Notes under the pieces: model-generated
Seen by the model: only the letters and a program-made list of their open reading frames with translations
What the model was told of the DNA's origin: nothing
Databases searched by the model: none
In this document: one piece after another, positions 25,548 through 35,729 of the stretch
How positions within the stretch are numbered: the first letter of the stretch is position 1
How the letters are laid out: each line of letters starts with the position of its first letter
Program-made: the position numbers and the translations under genes
NCBI GenBank assembly: GCA_900316905.1
Contig: ONET01000040.1
Coordinates: 59,389-108,341, forward strand
Reading direction: 5' to 3'
Origin: an uncultured Treponema sp.
Lineage (GTDB): Bacteria; Spirochaetota; Spirochaetia; Treponematales; Treponemataceae
DNA length: 48,953 nucleotides

Positions 25548-27140
25548 ATGGCAAAACCAACTGGATTCATGGACTACAAGCGCGAAGAGAACGGAAGCTT
25601 TGAGCCGCTCGAGCGAATAGAAAACTTCAAGGAATTCCATCCCGTGATGGACGACGCGCGCCGTCGCGAGCAAGCCGCCCGCTGCATGAATTGCGGCGTT
25701 CCGATGTGCCAGAGCGCGATAAAGCTTTGCGGCATGGTCACCGGCTGTCCGCTCCACAACTACATTCCCGAATGGAACGACGCGCTTTACAAGGGCCAAT
25801 ACGACATGGCGGCTTGGAGGCTTTTAAAGACTTCAAGCTTTCCGGAATTTACCGGCCGCGTTTGCCCCGCGCTTTGCGAAAAGGCTTGCAACTGCGGAAA
25901 CCCCGTTTGCGGCGACGGCGCCGTTACGATTCACGACAACGAGCTTTACATAATTGAGCGCGCCTTTAAGTCCGGCTACATGAAGCCGCAAATCCCGGCT
26001 GCCCGAAGCGGAAAAAAAATTGCCGTCATCGGCGCGGGGCCCGCTGGCCTTGCGTGCGCGGATTGGCTCAACCGCCGCGGCCACAGCGTAACCGTTTACG
26101 AGCGCGAAGACACGGCTGGCGGCCTGTTGATGTACGGAATTCCCAACATGAAGCTGGACACAAAAATTGTCGAGCGCCGCATCGACTTGATGAAGGCCGA
26201 GGGCGTTGAGTTTGTCTTTAACGCCGACGTTGGCCGGGGCGCTTCCGCCGACCACATATTGAGCGAGTTTGACGCGGTGGCCCTCTGCTGCGGCGCCAAA
26301 AAAGCGCGTTCTCTTGCCGCCGCCGGAATCGAAAAGCTTTCGCAAGGCCGCGACGGCGCGGACGGCGGAATGATGTTCGCCGTTGATTTTCTAAAGGCCG
26401 TTACAAAATGCGTGGTGGCCACAAGCGGCGCCTTGGATCAAATCAACATCGCGCCGGCAAACAAGCAAATCGCGCAAGTTCTTTTTGAGCGGCACGGAGT
26501 CCAAGTGGAAGGAAAGAACGTCATAATCGTTGGCGGCGGCGACACAGGAAACGACTGCTGCGGAAGCGCGATTCGTTTGGGCGCTTCGAGCGTCACGCAA
26601 ATTGAGATGATGCCGTGCCCGCCTGTCGAGCGCGCGCCGAACAACCCCTGGCCCCAATGGCCAAAGGTTCTAAAAACCGATTACGGCGCCCAGGAATCAA
26701 TCGCGAAATTTGGCCGCGACCCCCGCGTCTACGAGACGACCGTAAAAGAAATTGTCAGCGAGGGCGGGCGTATCTCCGCCGTAAAGACAGTCCAAGTTGA
26801 GTTCAAGACAATTGACGGAAAGCGCCAGTTGGTCGAACGCGCCGGAACGGAAAAAGTTTTGCCCTGCGACCTTTTGCTTGTGGCGGCGGGCTTTACAGGC
26901 TGCGAGGAATACACTGCCAATTCTTTTGGCGTGGAGCTTGGACCGCGCGGAACTGTCGCCACAAGCTTGGCCGGAGGAACGCGCGCGGAAACTTCGTTCA
27001 GTTCCGAAAGCGGCTACAAGACTGGAAAGGAAAAAGTTTTCGCCGCCGGCGACATGAGACGGGGCCAGTCGCTTGTGGTTTGGGCCATCGCCGAAGGCCG
27101 CGAGTGCGCGCAGGAGATTGACGACTTTTTGATGGAATGA
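25548..27140 (+). CDS. gltD: Glutamate synthase small subunit (NADPH-dependent)
   Basis: This 530-residue subunit transfers electrons from NAD(P)H to GltB. The N-terminal region has two cysteine clusters for 4Fe-4S centres (CMNCGVPMCQ...CGMVTGCPLH and VCPALCEKACNCGNPVCGDGA). Next come the FAD-binding AVIGAGPAGLACADWLNRRG and the NADPH-binding IVGGGDTGNDCCGS, ending with the FAD motif AAGDMRRGQSLVVWAIAEG. The start at 25548 (MAKPTGFMDY) has the site TAGGAGACTT and matches the family's N-terminus. It is the third gene of asnB-gltB-gltD. Confidence 0.94.
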   Translation: MAKPTGFMDYKREENGSFEPLERIENFKEFHPVMDDARRREQAARCMNCGVPMCQSAIKLCGMVTGCPLHNYIPEWNDALYKGQYDMAAWRLLKTSSFPEFTGRVCPALCEKACNCGNPVCGDGAVTIHDNELYIIERAFKSGYMKPQIPAARSGKKIAVIGAGPAGLACADWLNRRGHSVTVYEREDTAGGLLMYGIPNMKLDTKIVERRIDLMKAEGVEFVFNADVGRGASADHILSEFDAVALCCGAKKARSLAAAGIEKLSQGRDGADGGMMFAVDFLKAVTKCVVATSGALDQINIAPANKQIAQVLFERHGVQVEGKNVIIVGGGDTGNDCCGSAIRLGASSVTQIEMMPCPPVERAPNNPWPQWPKVLKTDYGAQESIAKFGRDPRVYETTVKEIVSEGGRISAVKTVQVEFKTIDGKRQLVERAGTEKVLPCDLLLVAAGFTGCEEYTANSFGVELGPRGTVATSLAGGTRAETSFSSESGYKTGKEKVFAAGDMRRGQSLVVWAIAEGRECAQEIDDFLME

Positions 27141-27201
27141 AAATCGCCGCGCTGCCACTAAAGTTCTATTTTAGAATATGGACTTGACGGCGGCTTTGGA
27201 G

Positions 27202-27260
27202 TATTATGTTTTTATCGAGGCAAAGAAGTCCTTTTTGGAATTTCTTTGCCTCTTTTTTTT
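27202..27260 (+). promoter_or_regulatory. Urease operon -10 element and ANTAR-type attenuator
   Basis: A TATTAT (27202-27207) is followed after 10 nt by a hairpin AGGC-AAAGAA-G(U)CCU (27218-27232; one bulged base), whose six-base loop has A1 and G4. The terminator arm GAGGCAAAGAA (27217-27227) contains the same 5' stem and loop and pairs perfectly with 27242-27252 ahead of eight T. No convincing -35 box lies 16-18 nt upstream; TTGACG at 27184 is too close. The promoter may therefore need an activator. Confidence 0.65.
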
Positions 27261-27272
27261 AAAGGGGGTCGC

Positions 27273-27584
27273 ATGAAACTTACTCCGCGCGAAATGGAAA
27301 AGCTTCTTTTGAGCTACGCGGGCTTTGTGGCGGAACGCCGCAAGGAGCGTGGCTTGAAATTGAATTATGTGGAGGCCGTGGCTTACATTTCATCCGCGTT
27401 GATGGAAGCCGCGCGCGACGGAAAGACCGTCACCGAGCTTATGAGCGAAGGAGCCAAGCTTCTTACGGTGGATGACGTTATGGAAGGCGTGGCCGACATG
27501 GTGGGCGAAGTTCAAGTCGAGGCTACATTCCCCGACGGAACAAAGCTTGTGACGGTCCACAATCCCATTAGGGAGGTCGTATGA
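27273..27584 (+). CDS. ureA: Urease gamma subunit
   Basis: This 103-residue subunit has the typical start [20 protein letters not shown] and the segments [24 protein letters not shown] and [20 protein letters not shown]. It is the small structural subunit of the nickel urease. The start at 27273 sits behind AAAGGGGGTCGC; a few upstream codons would fall in the terminator. It overlaps ureB by 4 nt. Separate gamma, beta and alpha genes distinguish this from the fused Helicobacter form. Confidence 0.95.
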   Translation: MKLTPREMEKLLLSYAGFVAERRKERGLKLNYVEAVAYISSALMEAARDGKTVTELMSEGAKLLTVDDVMEGVADMVGEVQVEATFPDGTKLVTVHNPIREVV

Positions 27585-27901
27585 AAATTGGCGAAATAAT
27601 TTCCTGCAACAAAAGCATTGAGTTGAATTCCGGGCGAAATACAATTTCCATAGAAGTGAAAAATTCCGGCGACAGACCTGTTCAAGTTGGCTCGCACTTT
27701 CATTTTTACGAAGTGAACAAGGCGCTGGCTTTTGACCGCGCGGCGGCTTTTGGCTTTAGGCTGGACATTCCGTCGGGAATGAGCGTCCGTTTTGAGCCAG
27801 GCGAAACAAAGACCGTTCAACTTTGCTCTTTTGGCGGAAGCTCTGAAATCTACGGCTTGAACAATCTCACAAATGGAAAGGCTTGTGGAGGTGAAAAATG
27901 A
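27581..27901 (+). CDS. ureB: Urease beta subunit
   Basis: This 106-residue subunit shows the family blocks [38 protein letters not shown] and [13 protein letters not shown]. It is a non-catalytic structural part of the urease trimer. It overlaps both ureA and ureC by 4 nt, so the three subunits are translated as a coupled set. Confidence 0.95.
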   Translation: MKIGEIISCNKSIELNSGRNTISIEVKNSGDRPVQVGSHFHFYEVNKALAFDRAAAFGFRLDIPSGMSVRFEPGETKTVQLCSFGGSSEIYGLNNLTNGKACGGEK

Positions 27902-29625
27902 GTTATGTCATTGACGGAAAAAAATACGTTGCGATGTACGGGCCGACAACAGGCGACAAGATTCGTCTTGCCGACACTAATCTTTTGATTGAAGTTGAAA
28001 AAGACTTTACGGTCTACGGAGACGAAGCGAAATTTGGCGGCGGAAAAACTTTGCGCGACGGAATGGGACAATCGGTCAATACGACAAGCGACGGCGGCGA
28101 CCTTGACTTGGTGATCACTAACTGCGTGATTCTTGACTGGACAGGAATTTACAAGGCTGACATCGGAATCAAGGACGGAAAAATCGCCGGCATCGGAAAG
28201 GCTGGAAACCCCGACACGATGAACGGCGTGACAAAGGGAATGACAGTGGGCGCAAGCACGGAAGCGCTCGCGGGCGAAGGACTGATTGTAACCGCCGGCG
28301 GAATCGACACGCACATACATTTTATTTCGCCCGAGCAAGTTGGGACGGCGCTCGCTTCCGGCGTGACTACGATGATTGGCGGCGGCACCGGCCCCTGCGA
28401 CGGAACCAACGCCACAACCTGCACTCCCGGAAAGTGGAACCTTGCGATGATGCTTAAGGCGGCGGAAGATTTTCCGATGAACATAGGCTATCTTGGAAAG
28501 GGAAACTGTTCCAACAAAACTGAGGCGGGCGAATTGGCCGCGCAAATCAGGGCCGGCGCTTGCGGCTTGAAAATTCACGAGGACTGGGGAACGACTCCCG
28601 CCGCCATCGACGCGGCCCTTACCGTTGCCGACAAGTTCGACGTCCAAGTTTGCATTCACACCGACACGCTGAACGAAGCCGGCTGCGTGGAAGACACCCT
28701 GGCCGCGATAAACGGAAGGACAATCCACACATACCACACGGAAGGAGCCGGCGGCGGCCACGCTCCCGACATACTGAAAGTGGCGGGCCATCCCAACGTT
28801 CTTCCTGCGTCAACAAACCCTACAATGCCCTTTACAGTCAACACTCTCGACGAGCACTTGGACATGCTTATGGTTTGCCACCACCTTGACAATAAAATCG
28901 CGGAGGACGTGGCCTTTGCTGACAGCAGAATCAGGCCTGAGACAATCGCGGCCGAAGATGTTTTGCACGACATGGGCGCCTTGAGCGTGATGAGCAGCGA
29001 CAGCCAGGCTATGGGCCGCGTTGGCGAAGTTATAACGCGAACATGGCAGACCGCGCACAAAATGAAGGAGGAGCGCGGCCCCTTGCCGCAAGAGAACGGC
29101 GACAACGACAATTATAGGGCCAAGCGTTATGTTTCAAAATACACGATAAACCCGGCCATCGCGCACGGAATCAGCGAATATGTCGGCTCCGTTGAAGTCG
29201 GAAAAATCGCCGACCTCGTCTTGTGGAATCCGGCCTTTTTTGGCGCCAAGCCCGACATTGTGATTAAGGGCGGAGCGGTGATTCTTTCAAAAGTGGGAGA
29301 CTCCAACGCGTCAATTCCAACTTGCCAGCCTGTCTATTATAGGAACATGTTCGCCTTCTACGGAAAGGCCAAGCATTTGACTTGCGCCACTTTCCTTTCG
29401 CAAGCGGCGATCGAGCAAAAGATTCCCGAGAAGCTTGGCCTTGAAAAAATGTGCCTTCCCGTAAAGAACTGCCGCGGCATTGGAAAGCGCGACATGAAGT
29501 TTAACGACGCTCTTCCTAAAATCGACGTCGACCCCGAAACCTACAAGGTCACGGCGGACGGCGAGGCGATTGTAAGCGAGGCCGCGAGCTCCCTTCCGCT
29601 CGCGCAAAGATACTTTATGTTCTGA
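27898..29625 (+). CDS. ureC: Urease alpha (catalytic) subunit
   Basis: This 575-residue dinickel hydrolase splits urea into ammonia and carbamate. The metal ligands are visible: [14 protein letters not shown] (His pair), the lysine that becomes carbamylated in GLKIHEDWG, His residues in [11 protein letters not shown] and [15 protein letters not shown], and the flap Cys-His in [11 protein letters not shown]. The N-terminus [18 protein letters not shown] is canonical. Nothing suggests inactivation. Ammonia released feeds the two glutamine synthetases encoded nearby. Confidence 0.97.
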   Translation: MSYVIDGKKYVAMYGPTTGDKIRLADTNLLIEVEKDFTVYGDEAKFGGGKTLRDGMGQSVNTTSDGGDLDLVITNCVILDWTGIYKADIGIKDGKIAGIGKAGNPDTMNGVTKGMTVGASTEALAGEGLIVTAGGIDTHIHFISPEQVGTALASGVTTMIGGGTGPCDGTNATTCTPGKWNLAMMLKAAEDFPMNIGYLGKGNCSNKTEAGELAAQIRAGACGLKIHEDWGTTPAAIDAALTVADKFDVQVCIHTDTLNEAGCVEDTLAAINGRTIHTYHTEGAGGGHAPDILKVAGHPNVLPASTNPTMPFTVNTLDEHLDMLMVCHHLDNKIAEDVAFADSRIRPETIAAEDVLHDMGALSVMSSDSQAMGRVGEVITRTWQTAHKMKEERGPLPQENGDNDNYRAKRYVSKYTINPAIAHGISEYVGSVEVGKIADLVLWNPAFFGAKPDIVIKGGAVILSKVGDSNASIPTCQPVYYRNMFAFYGKAKHLTCATFLSQAAIEQKIPEKLGLEKMCLPVKNCRGIGKRDMKFNDALPKIDVDPETYKVTADGEAIVSEAASSLPLAQRYFMF

Positions 29626-29633
29626 GGCGCTTT

Positions 29634-30134
29634 ATGGTGTGCGAAAAAATTATCGGAAAAGCGGGCGACGCGGAATTTGCGGACAAGCCTTTGGATTACG
29701 TTGACTTTGAATGGCATGAAACTTACTCAAAGCTTCATAGAAAAATTTCGCGCGGCGGCCGCGACATAGCGATTCATCTTGACGACTCCGTTTTAAAAAC
29801 TGGAATCAAGCCGGGAGACGTTTTGGGCGTTGACGCCGACGGAACTGTGATAGCCGCCGACGTTGAGGCGGCCGACGTTCTTTGCGCGAAAGTTGGCGAG
29901 CCGCTATTTTTGCGCGCCTCAAAAATCGCCTACGAAATCGGAAACTGCCACGCGCCTCTTTTTGCGGGAAAGGACGACGGCGAGCTTGTGACGATTTACA
30001 CCGAGCCGATGGAAAGGCTTTTAAAAAGTTTTGGCGCGCAAGTCGAACGGCGGACGCAAAAGCTTGACTTTGGCCGGCAAATATCTTCGGTGGTGGGACA
30101 CAGCCACCATCACCACGAACATCATGGGCATTGA
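29634..30134 (+). CDS. ureE: Urease accessory protein UreE (nickel chaperone)
   Basis: This 166-residue protein has a peptide-binding N-terminal domain and a metal-binding C-terminal domain (ANADVL-type region reading VEAADVLCAKVGEPLF, then YEIGNCHAPLF). It ends in a short His-rich tail, [11 protein letters not shown], of the kind that stores or delivers Ni2+. It starts 8 nt after ureC. Its 3' end overlaps ureF by 11 nt, so the His tail is encoded over the ureF start. Confidence 0.9.
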   Translation: MVCEKIIGKAGDAEFADKPLDYVDFEWHETYSKLHRKISRGGRDIAIHLDDSVLKTGIKPGDVLGVDADGTVIAADVEAADVLCAKVGEPLFLRASKIAYEIGNCHAPLFAGKDDGELVTIYTEPMERLLKSFGAQVERRTQKLDFGRQISSVVGHSHHHHEHHGH

Positions 30135-30792
30135 CTTTTGGACGCTTTTGCAGCTGAACGACGCGACCTTTCCAATCGGAAGCTACACGCTTTCTTGGGG
30201 CGGTGAAACGTTTGTCCAGCAGGGCGTGGTGTTCGACGCGGCGTCGGCGGAAAATTTTTTGCGTTCGGAAATCGAGGCCGCCTTTTTGACAAACGAGCTT
30301 CTTCCTGCGCGGCTTTCCTACGAGGCTTGGAAAAAAGGCGACTGTGCCGCGTTAAAAAGGATTGACCAAATTTACGAGGCGAGCAAAAGCGCAAAGGAAA
30401 TTCGCGAGGGAAGCAAAAAGCTCGCCGCGCGGTTTTTAAAGACAGTCGGCTCGTGGGGAAGCTTGGAAGCCAAAGACGCCGAGCCGATTTGCGTCCGGCA
30501 TTTTCCGCTTGCTTACGGAGCCTATTGCGCCAAAGCCGGAATCCAAGAAGACGAAGCCCTGTCCGCTTTTTTGTACAGCCAAGCGTCTTCGCGCGCGACG
30601 ACAATCGTAAAGCTGGTTCCCTTGCGCCAGACGGACGGACAAAAAATTCTTCACGGCCTTTTTGACGACTTTGGCCGCGTTTTAAAAAAAGTGATGGAAA
30701 TGGACGAAAGCGATTTGTGCCGCTCGTGTCCGTCCGGCGAGGCGCGGGCGATGCAGCACGAATTTTTATACACAAGACTTTATATGAGTTAG
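30124..30792 (+). CDS. ureF: Urease accessory protein UreF
   Basis: This 222-residue all-helical protein begins [23 protein letters not shown], the UreF signature (normally D-x-x-F-P-I-G-x-Y-x-x-S). It contains [14 protein letters not shown] and the [16 protein letters not shown] segment. UreF acts with UreG and UreD as a gate for nickel insertion into apo-urease. The start at 30124 lies inside the end of ureE; longer upstream readings run in another frame of ureE and are rejected. Confidence 0.9.
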   Translation: MGIDFWTLLQLNDATFPIGSYTLSWGGETFVQQGVVFDAASAENFLRSEIEAAFLTNELLPARLSYEAWKKGDCAALKRIDQIYEASKSAKEIREGSKKLAARFLKTVGSWGSLEAKDAEPICVRHFPLAYGAYCAKAGIQEDEALSAFLYSQASSRATTIVKLVPLRQTDGQKILHGLFDDFGRVLKKVMEMDESDLCRSCPSGEARAMQHEFLYTRLYMS

Positions 30793-30800
30793 AGACGATT

Positions 30801-31415
30801 ATGCGTTTTACAAAAATTGGAGTGGCTGGGCCCGTCGGTTCCGGAAAGACGGCTTTGGTGGAAGCCTTGACCCGCCGCCTTGCGGACAAATATTCCATCG
30901 GCGTTGTGACAAACGACATTTACACAAAGGAGGACGCGGAATTTTTAACAGCCCATTCCGTGCTGCCCAAGGAACGGATTGTCGGCGTTGAAACCGGCGG
31001 CTGTCCGCACACCGCGATCCGCGAGGACGCTTCGATGAACCTTGAGGCCGTGGAAGGCCTTCGCGCGCGCTTTCCGGACATCGAGCTTGTTTTCATCGAA
31101 AGCGGCGGCGACAACCTTTCGGCTACCTTTAGCCCTGAGCTGGCTGACTCCACCATTTTTGTGATTGACGTCGCGGAAGGCGACAAAATACCGCGAAAGG
31201 GCGGGCCTGGAATCATGCGCAGCAATCTTTTGGTCATAAACAAAATAGACCTGGCTCCGCTTGTTGGCGCCGACCTTGACGTCATGGCGCGCGACTCCAA
31301 AAAAATGCGCGGCGAAAAGCCCTTTGTGTTCACAAACATTCGGACAGGCGAAGGAATCGACCAGGTGATAGCCTTTTTGGAAAAAAACGTTTTCTTTTCT
31401 GATTTGGAAAAATGA
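30801..31415 (+). CDS. ureG: Urease accessory GTPase UreG
   Basis: This 204-residue SIMIBI-class GTPase has P-loop [14 protein letters not shown], the metal-binding Cys-Pro-His in [38 protein letters not shown] and the NKIDLAP specificity motif. It supplies energy for nickel delivery. It starts 8 nt after ureF, overlaps ureD by 4 nt, and was placed at 30801 (MRFTKIG) from conservation. Confidence 0.95.
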   Translation: MRFTKIGVAGPVGSGKTALVEALTRRLADKYSIGVVTNDIYTKEDAEFLTAHSVLPKERIVGVETGGCPHTAIREDASMNLEAVEGLRARFPDIELVFIESGGDNLSATFSPELADSTIFVIDVAEGDKIPRKGGPGIMRSNLLVINKIDLAPLVGADLDVMARDSKKMRGEKPFVFTNIRTGEGIDQVIAFLEKNVFFSDLEK

Positions 31416-32254
31416 ACCAGTTTGGAAAAATCTCGCGGCTTGAAATTTCCGCCGCCCTTTCGCGCGGGGGAAAGACATTTGTCCAAGACAGCTTTTTCAC
31501 TTCGCCGTTTAAGATAATGAAGCCCTTTGAAAGCGGCGGCGCGATAACGGTATTTCAGCAAAGCGCCTCCGCGGGAATCCTTGCGGGCGACGCGCAGGAA
31601 CACAAAATTGTAGTAAAGAAAGGCGCGCGGCTTAGAATCGTAAGCCAGTCTTTTGAAAAAATTTTTAAGATGGAAAAAGGGCAAAGCGCGCGCCGAACAA
31701 TAACGGTGGATGTCGCGGAGGGCGCGCTTCTTGTCTACACGCCGCTTCCGTGCATTCCGTTTTCGCAAAGCGACTTTTCTTCGCGGTCAAGAGTTTGCTT
31801 GAAAGACAAAAGTTCCCGCTTGCTTTACGAGGACATTCTTTGCGCGGGCCGTGTCGCGAGCGGAGAGATTTTTGACTACAGGCTTTACCGCAATTTGATA
31901 GAAGTTTTTCGCGGCGGAGAATTGATTTTCCGTGACAACGCTTTTTTTGAAGGAAGCGACGGGGGAGACAAGCCAGCGGCCAAAAAACTTTTGCAGTCGC
32001 CGTCCGTTTTTGGCGGCTTCACGCATTCGGGAACTATGCTTTTGTTTGGCTTTGAAGCGAGCCTTTTTGAGATCAGAAAAATTCTTGGCCTTGACGAAAA
32101 GCTTTTGTATGCGGAAGAAATTCCCAAAACCCTTGTCGAGGCGAGCGAGACGGGGAGCGGCGACATCGCGATTCGCGCGCTGGCTAATTCCGCCGAAGCG
32201 ATTCAAAAAGAATTTGAGAAAATAAAAACCGCGCTGACATCCTGGAGGGATTGA
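31412..32254 (+). CDS. ureD: Urease accessory protein UreD (UreH)
   Basis: This 280-residue scaffold protein is recognised by its position after ureG and by family blocks such as [54 protein letters not shown] and [16 protein letters not shown]. It forms the base of the UreDFG complex on apo-urease. The gene ends 20 nt before the end of urtE on the other strand, and a minus-strand terminator lies over its last codons. Confidence 0.88.
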   Translation: MNQFGKISRLEISAALSRGGKTFVQDSFFTSPFKIMKPFESGGAITVFQQSASAGILAGDAQEHKIVVKKGARLRIVSQSFEKIFKMEKGQSARRTITVDVAEGALLVYTPLPCIPFSQSDFSSRSRVCLKDKSSRLLYEDILCAGRVASGEIFDYRLYRNLIEVFRGGELIFRDNAFFEGSDGGDKPAAKKLLQSPSVFGGFTHSGTMLLFGFEASLFEIRKILGLDEKLLYAEEIPKTLVEASETGSGDIAIRALANSAEAIQKEFEKIKTALTSWRD

Positions 32255-32266
32255 TTGCCAGCGCGG
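32224..32266 (-). terminator. Terminator of the urt operon, overlapping the ureD end
   Basis: Inverted repeat CCGCGCTG (32229-32236) and CAGCGCGG (32259-32266). Read on the minus strand the 3' arm is followed by TTTTTATTTT, giving a workable terminator for urtE. In the plus direction there is no good T-run. It overlaps the last ureD codons. Confidence 0.55.
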
Positions 32267-32273
32267 CGGTCTT

Positions 32274-32904
32274 TCAACCTATAGACATTTTGGCTTGTAT
32301 TTCGCTCGCGCTCGCGTCTTTTGTAAGGCCTGCGAGCGTTATTTCGCCCTTGTCCATTACATAATTCCTTGTTGACCTTTTGAATTGCGGCCGCGATGTC
32401 TTCGATTATCGAAGGCTGGATTCCTTCCGTCGGCTCGTCAAGAATCAAAAGTTTTGGCCGCGAGACAAGGGCGCGCGCTATCGCGAGCTGCTGCTGTTGG
32501 CCGCCGGAAAGGTTTCCGCCCTTGCGGTTCAAAAAAGTTTTTATGATTGGAAAAAGCTCGTAAATGTCTTCGTCAATCTTTCCCTTTCCGCCTTTGACTT
32601 GAAGGCCAAGCTCCAAGTTTTCCTGCACTGTAAGCTGCGGAAAAATTTCGCGGCCTTGCGGAACGTATCCAATTCCAAGGGCGGCGCGCTCGAAAGTCTT
32701 TTTGCGGATGATTTCTTGGCCGTCAAACAATATGCTTCCTGTCGGCGTCTTTACCATTCCCATAAGGCTTTTTAGCGTCGTGCTTTTTCCAACGCCGTTG
32801 CGTCCGACAAGACAAACGATTTCTTTGTCGGGAACGGAAAATGTCAGCGACGGAATTATGTTGCTTTCGCCGTACCAGGCTCCCAGTTCTTTCACTTCAA
32901 GCAT
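32274..32904 (-). pseudogene. urtE: Urea ABC transporter ATPase UrtE (internal deletion and frame change)
   Basis: The first 180 or so residues are an intact ABC ATPase: Walker A GRNGVGKSTTLK, signature NLSGGQQQQLAIA, Walker B LLILDEPTEGIQ. After AIQKVNKE (about 32367) the frame enters unrelated codons, ending at 32203. The true C-terminus, YVMDKGEITLAGLTKDASAS through MSIG and stop at 32274, is in another frame. About 20-25 residues that should include the LLVEQ switch region are missing. The gene overlaps urtD by 8 nt and otherwise matches the operon. It is either a broken gene or an assembly error. Confidence 0.8.
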
Positions 32905-33742
32905 CTTTTTCCTCCACGGCTTTCGCCATTCCGCTCTTGTGGAATTTTCCGCGTCCTAGATAAACTGCCTTTACTTGCTCGTCGGCAAGAACTGAGTCGG
33001 CCGTTCCTTCCACAAGAATTTTTCCTTCGTGCATCACCGTAACGGTGTCGGCGACCTTGCGCACAAATTCCATGTCGTGCTCCACGACCACCACCGCGTA
33101 CTTTGTCGCGATGTTTCGGATTATCTCTCCGGTCTTTTCGGTCTCCGCCTTTCCCATTCCGGCTACAGGCTCGTCAAGGAGAAGAACGGACGGCTCTTGC
33201 ACAAGAAGCATTCCGATTTCAAGCCACTGCTTTTGGCCGTGCGAAAGCGACGAGGCGCGCTCGTTTTTCTTTTCGCTTAGGTTTATGAAGGCGAGAACTT
33301 GCTCAATCCGTTCCTTTTGCTCTTTTGTGATTCTAAATAGCAAAGACGAGAGGACGTTTTTTTGGCCCTTGAGGGAGATTTCCATGTTCTCCCAAACCGT
33401 GAGGCTTGTGAACACGGACGGCGCCTGGAACTTTCTGCCTATGCCTTCGTTGGCTATGTCGGACTCGCGCATTTTGGTCAAGTCGATGTTGATGTATTTT
33501 CGCAAGCCAATGTCGATTCCGCCGTGGTAAGTTATTTTTCCGCCGGTCGGCTTTGTCTTTCCGCAAATGATGTCGAGCAAAGTTGTCTTCCCCGCGCCGT
33601 TGGGGCCGATGAAAAAGTGAACCTTGTGCGGCATGATTTTTGTGGTCACGTCGCTCAGCGCCTTAAAGCCGTCGAACACAACGGAAATGTTGTCTATTTC
33701 TATTACAGGCGTGATTTTTGACTTTATTTTTTCGATGCTCAT
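32897..33742 (-). CDS. urtD: Urea ABC transporter ATPase UrtD
   Basis: This 281-residue LivG-type ATPase has Walker A IGPNGAGKTTLLD, signature SLSHGQKQWLEIGM (the SHGQ variant is typical of UrtD), Walker B VLLLDEPVAGMG and the switch VVVVEHDMEFVRKVAD. It pairs with UrtE to power urea import. The start at 33742 overlaps the permease stop by 4 nt; an earlier start in the same frame would read through the permease C-terminus and is rejected. Confidence 0.92.
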   Translation of the reverse strand: MSIEKIKSKITPVIEIDNISVVFDGFKALSDVTTKIMPHKVHFFIGPNGAGKTTLLDIICGKTKPTGGKITYHGGIDIGLRKYINIDLTKMRESDIANEGIGRKFQAPSVFTSLTVWENMEISLKGQKNVLSSLLFRITKEQKERIEQVLAFINLSEKKNERASSLSHGQKQWLEIGMLLVQEPSVLLLDEPVAGMGKAETEKTGEIIRNIATKYAVVVVEHDMEFVRKVADTVTVMHEGKILVEGTADSVLADEQVKAVYLGRGKFHKSGMAKAVEEKDA

Positions 33743-35712
33743 TTTGTTCCCCCTGCCAATTTTCTTTTTGCGAATTCCTTTGCGTCCGCGAAAACGCCTG
33801 TAAGGCCTCGCGGAAGGAATAGAACGACCAGCACAAAAATCGAGCCGATGAAGTAAGACCAAATTTCCGGGAAACTTTCGCTTACCAAAGTTTTTGTTAT
33901 GTTCACCACGAGCGCTCCTATGACCGCGCCAATTAAGTTTCCGCGGCCGCCTACCGCTACCCATATCGCCATGTCAATCGAGTTTGATATGCTCATTTCC
34001 GACGGCGATATGATTCCCGAAAAGGGAACGAAGAGCGCGCCCGCGATTCCTGTGAACAAGGCGCTGAGCGAATACACGAAAGTTTTGTAGTTGGCCACTT
34101 GGTATCCGGAGAAGCGCGTTCTGTTCTCTCCGTCGCGGACTGCCACAAGCACGCGGCCGCATTTTGTCCGCAGTATCCAAGAGAAAACCGCGTATGTCAA
34201 AATCAAGAAGGCCAGCGCGACGTAATACCAAAAGTATTTTGTCGTGATTTTGGAGAAAGGCAGGCCAAAGAGTTTTGTAAATTCGGTGATGCCGTTCGTG
34301 CCGCCCGTGTAGCCTTGCAAGCCTACAAACAGCGTCACAAAAACAAGCGCGAGCGCTTGGCTCAATATTGAAAAGTAAACGCCGCGTATTCTGTTTGTGA
34401 ACGTCAAAAGGCCAAGCGCGAACGCGAGCGCGGTCGGGACAAGCAAAATCATTATGACAGCCGAGGGCGCGGTTTTGTAAAATTCCCAAAACCATGGCAA
34501 GACCGTCCGTCCGCTCCAGCTCATAAAGTCAGGAAGCCTATTGCCGCTTGCGAGCAGCTTTAGATACATTCCCAGCCCATAGCCGCCAAGGCCAAAGAAA
34601 ACTCCGTGGCCCAGGCTCAAGATTCCCGTGTAGCCCCAAATCATGTCGAGCGAAAGCGCGACAATCGCGTAAGTGATGAACTTTCCGACCAAGCTCACGC
34701 GGAAGGGCGAAAGGAAAACAGGAAGAATCGCGATTAGAAACGCGACGACCGCAAATGCGATGTTCTTGCGCTTGGCGTTCATGTTGTCCAGCGCGCTTCC
34801 GCTGTCCGACTCGTCGAGGGCGCGCGTATGGATTGTGAACAAGCCCTGCGGCTTTTTTTGCAGGAACATGATGACAAGGAAAAGGACTATGGCCTTGGCT
34901 ATGTTGGCGGACGTCGCGAACTGGATTGCCGCGTTGCTCATGCCGATCAAAAGCGCGCCCGCTATGGAGCCTGCGAGCCGTCCTACGCCGCCAAGGACCA
35001 CGACCATGAATGTGTCCACTATATAGTTTTGTCCGAGGCTTGGACCGACAGAGCCGAGCAAGCAAAGCGCGGCTCCGGCGATTCCCGCCAAACCGGAACC
35101 AATCGCGAACGTCAGCGTGTCGATTCTGTTTGTGCGGATTCCAAGACATTGCGCCATCGAGCGGTTTTGCATTGTGGCGCGGACTTTTTTTCCGTAGGAA
35201 GTTTTATACATCAATATATACATGAAGACGAGGCAGAAAGCGACGAGGGCGATGATGAAAATTCTTTTGTAAGTCATCACCACGCCGGCGGCCTCAAAGT
35301 TTCCGTTTAGGAAGGAAGGGGCGCTCACGTTTACGTTTGGCGCGCCAAAAATTGTTCTGGCCAGCTGCTGCAAGACGAGGCTCACGCCCCAAGTGGCCAA
35401 GAGGGAATCGGTTTCGCGGCCGTAAAGCCGCTTGATTACAAGCTGCTCAAGCGCCGCTCCAAAAAGAGCCGCCACGAAAAAAGAGACGACGATGGCGACT
35501 GGAAAATAAAAGTCAAAAAGCGATCTTGGCAAAAATTTTAGAAAAAAGTTTTGCGTCAAAAAAGTGGCGTACGAGCCAATCATTATGAACTCGCCGTGCG
35601 CCATGTTTATGACGCGCATGAGCCCGAAAGTGATTGAAAGTCCGAGCGCGGCCAAAAGCAAAATCGAGCTCAGGCTAAGTCCGTTGAATAAAATAGTAAA
35701 AACTGTTTCCAT
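33739..35712 (-). CDS. urtB: Fused urea ABC transporter permease UrtB-UrtC
   Basis: One 657-residue frame holds both permeases that are usually separate. Residues 1-300 are UrtB (LAALGLSITFGLMRVINMAHGEF, GSGLAGIAGAALCLLG, VVLGGVGRLAGSIAGALLIG, ending KPQGLFTIHTRALDE). After a short linker, SDSGSALDN, the UrtC half starts MNAKRKNIAFAVV and runs to VLFLPRGLTGVFADAKEFA, with MIWGYTGILSLGHGVFFGLGGY. There is no ribosome site before the internal Met, which supports a true fusion over two genes. It forms the membrane channel of the urea importer. Confidence 0.88.
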   Translation of the reverse strand: METVFTILFNGLSLSSILLLAALGLSITFGLMRVINMAHGEFIMIGSYATFLTQNFFLKFLPRSLFDFYFPVAIVVSFFVAALFGAALEQLVIKRLYGRETDSLLATWGVSLVLQQLARTIFGAPNVNVSAPSFLNGNFEAAGVVMTYKRIFIIALVAFCLVFMYILMYKTSYGKKVRATMQNRSMAQCLGIRTNRIDTLTFAIGSGLAGIAGAALCLLGSVGPSLGQNYIVDTFMVVVLGGVGRLAGSIAGALLIGMSNAAIQFATSANIAKAIVLFLVIMFLQKKPQGLFTIHTRALDESDSGSALDNMNAKRKNIAFAVVAFLIAILPVFLSPFRVSLVGKFITYAIVALSLDMIWGYTGILSLGHGVFFGLGGYGLGMYLKLLASGNRLPDFMSWSGRTVLPWFWEFYKTAPSAVIMILLVPTALAFALGLLTFTNRIRGVYFSILSQALALVFVTLFVGLQGYTGGTNGITEFTKLFGLPFSKITTKYFWYYVALAFLILTYAVFSWILRTKCGRVLVAVRDGENRTRFSGYQVANYKTFVYSLSALFTGIAGALFVPFSGIISPSEMSISNSIDMAIWVAVGGRGNLIGAVIGALVVNITKTLVSESFPEIWSYFIGSIFVLVVLFLPRGLTGVFADAKEFAKRKLAGGTK

Positions 35713-35729
35713 AAGAAGTCCTAAGGATA

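Noticed and set aside
27184..27212. TTGACG as -35 box of the urease promoter
   Set aside because: It is only 12 nt from the TATTAT -10 element; no -10 box exists 16-18 nt downstream. Kept only as a hint that the promoter may need an activator.
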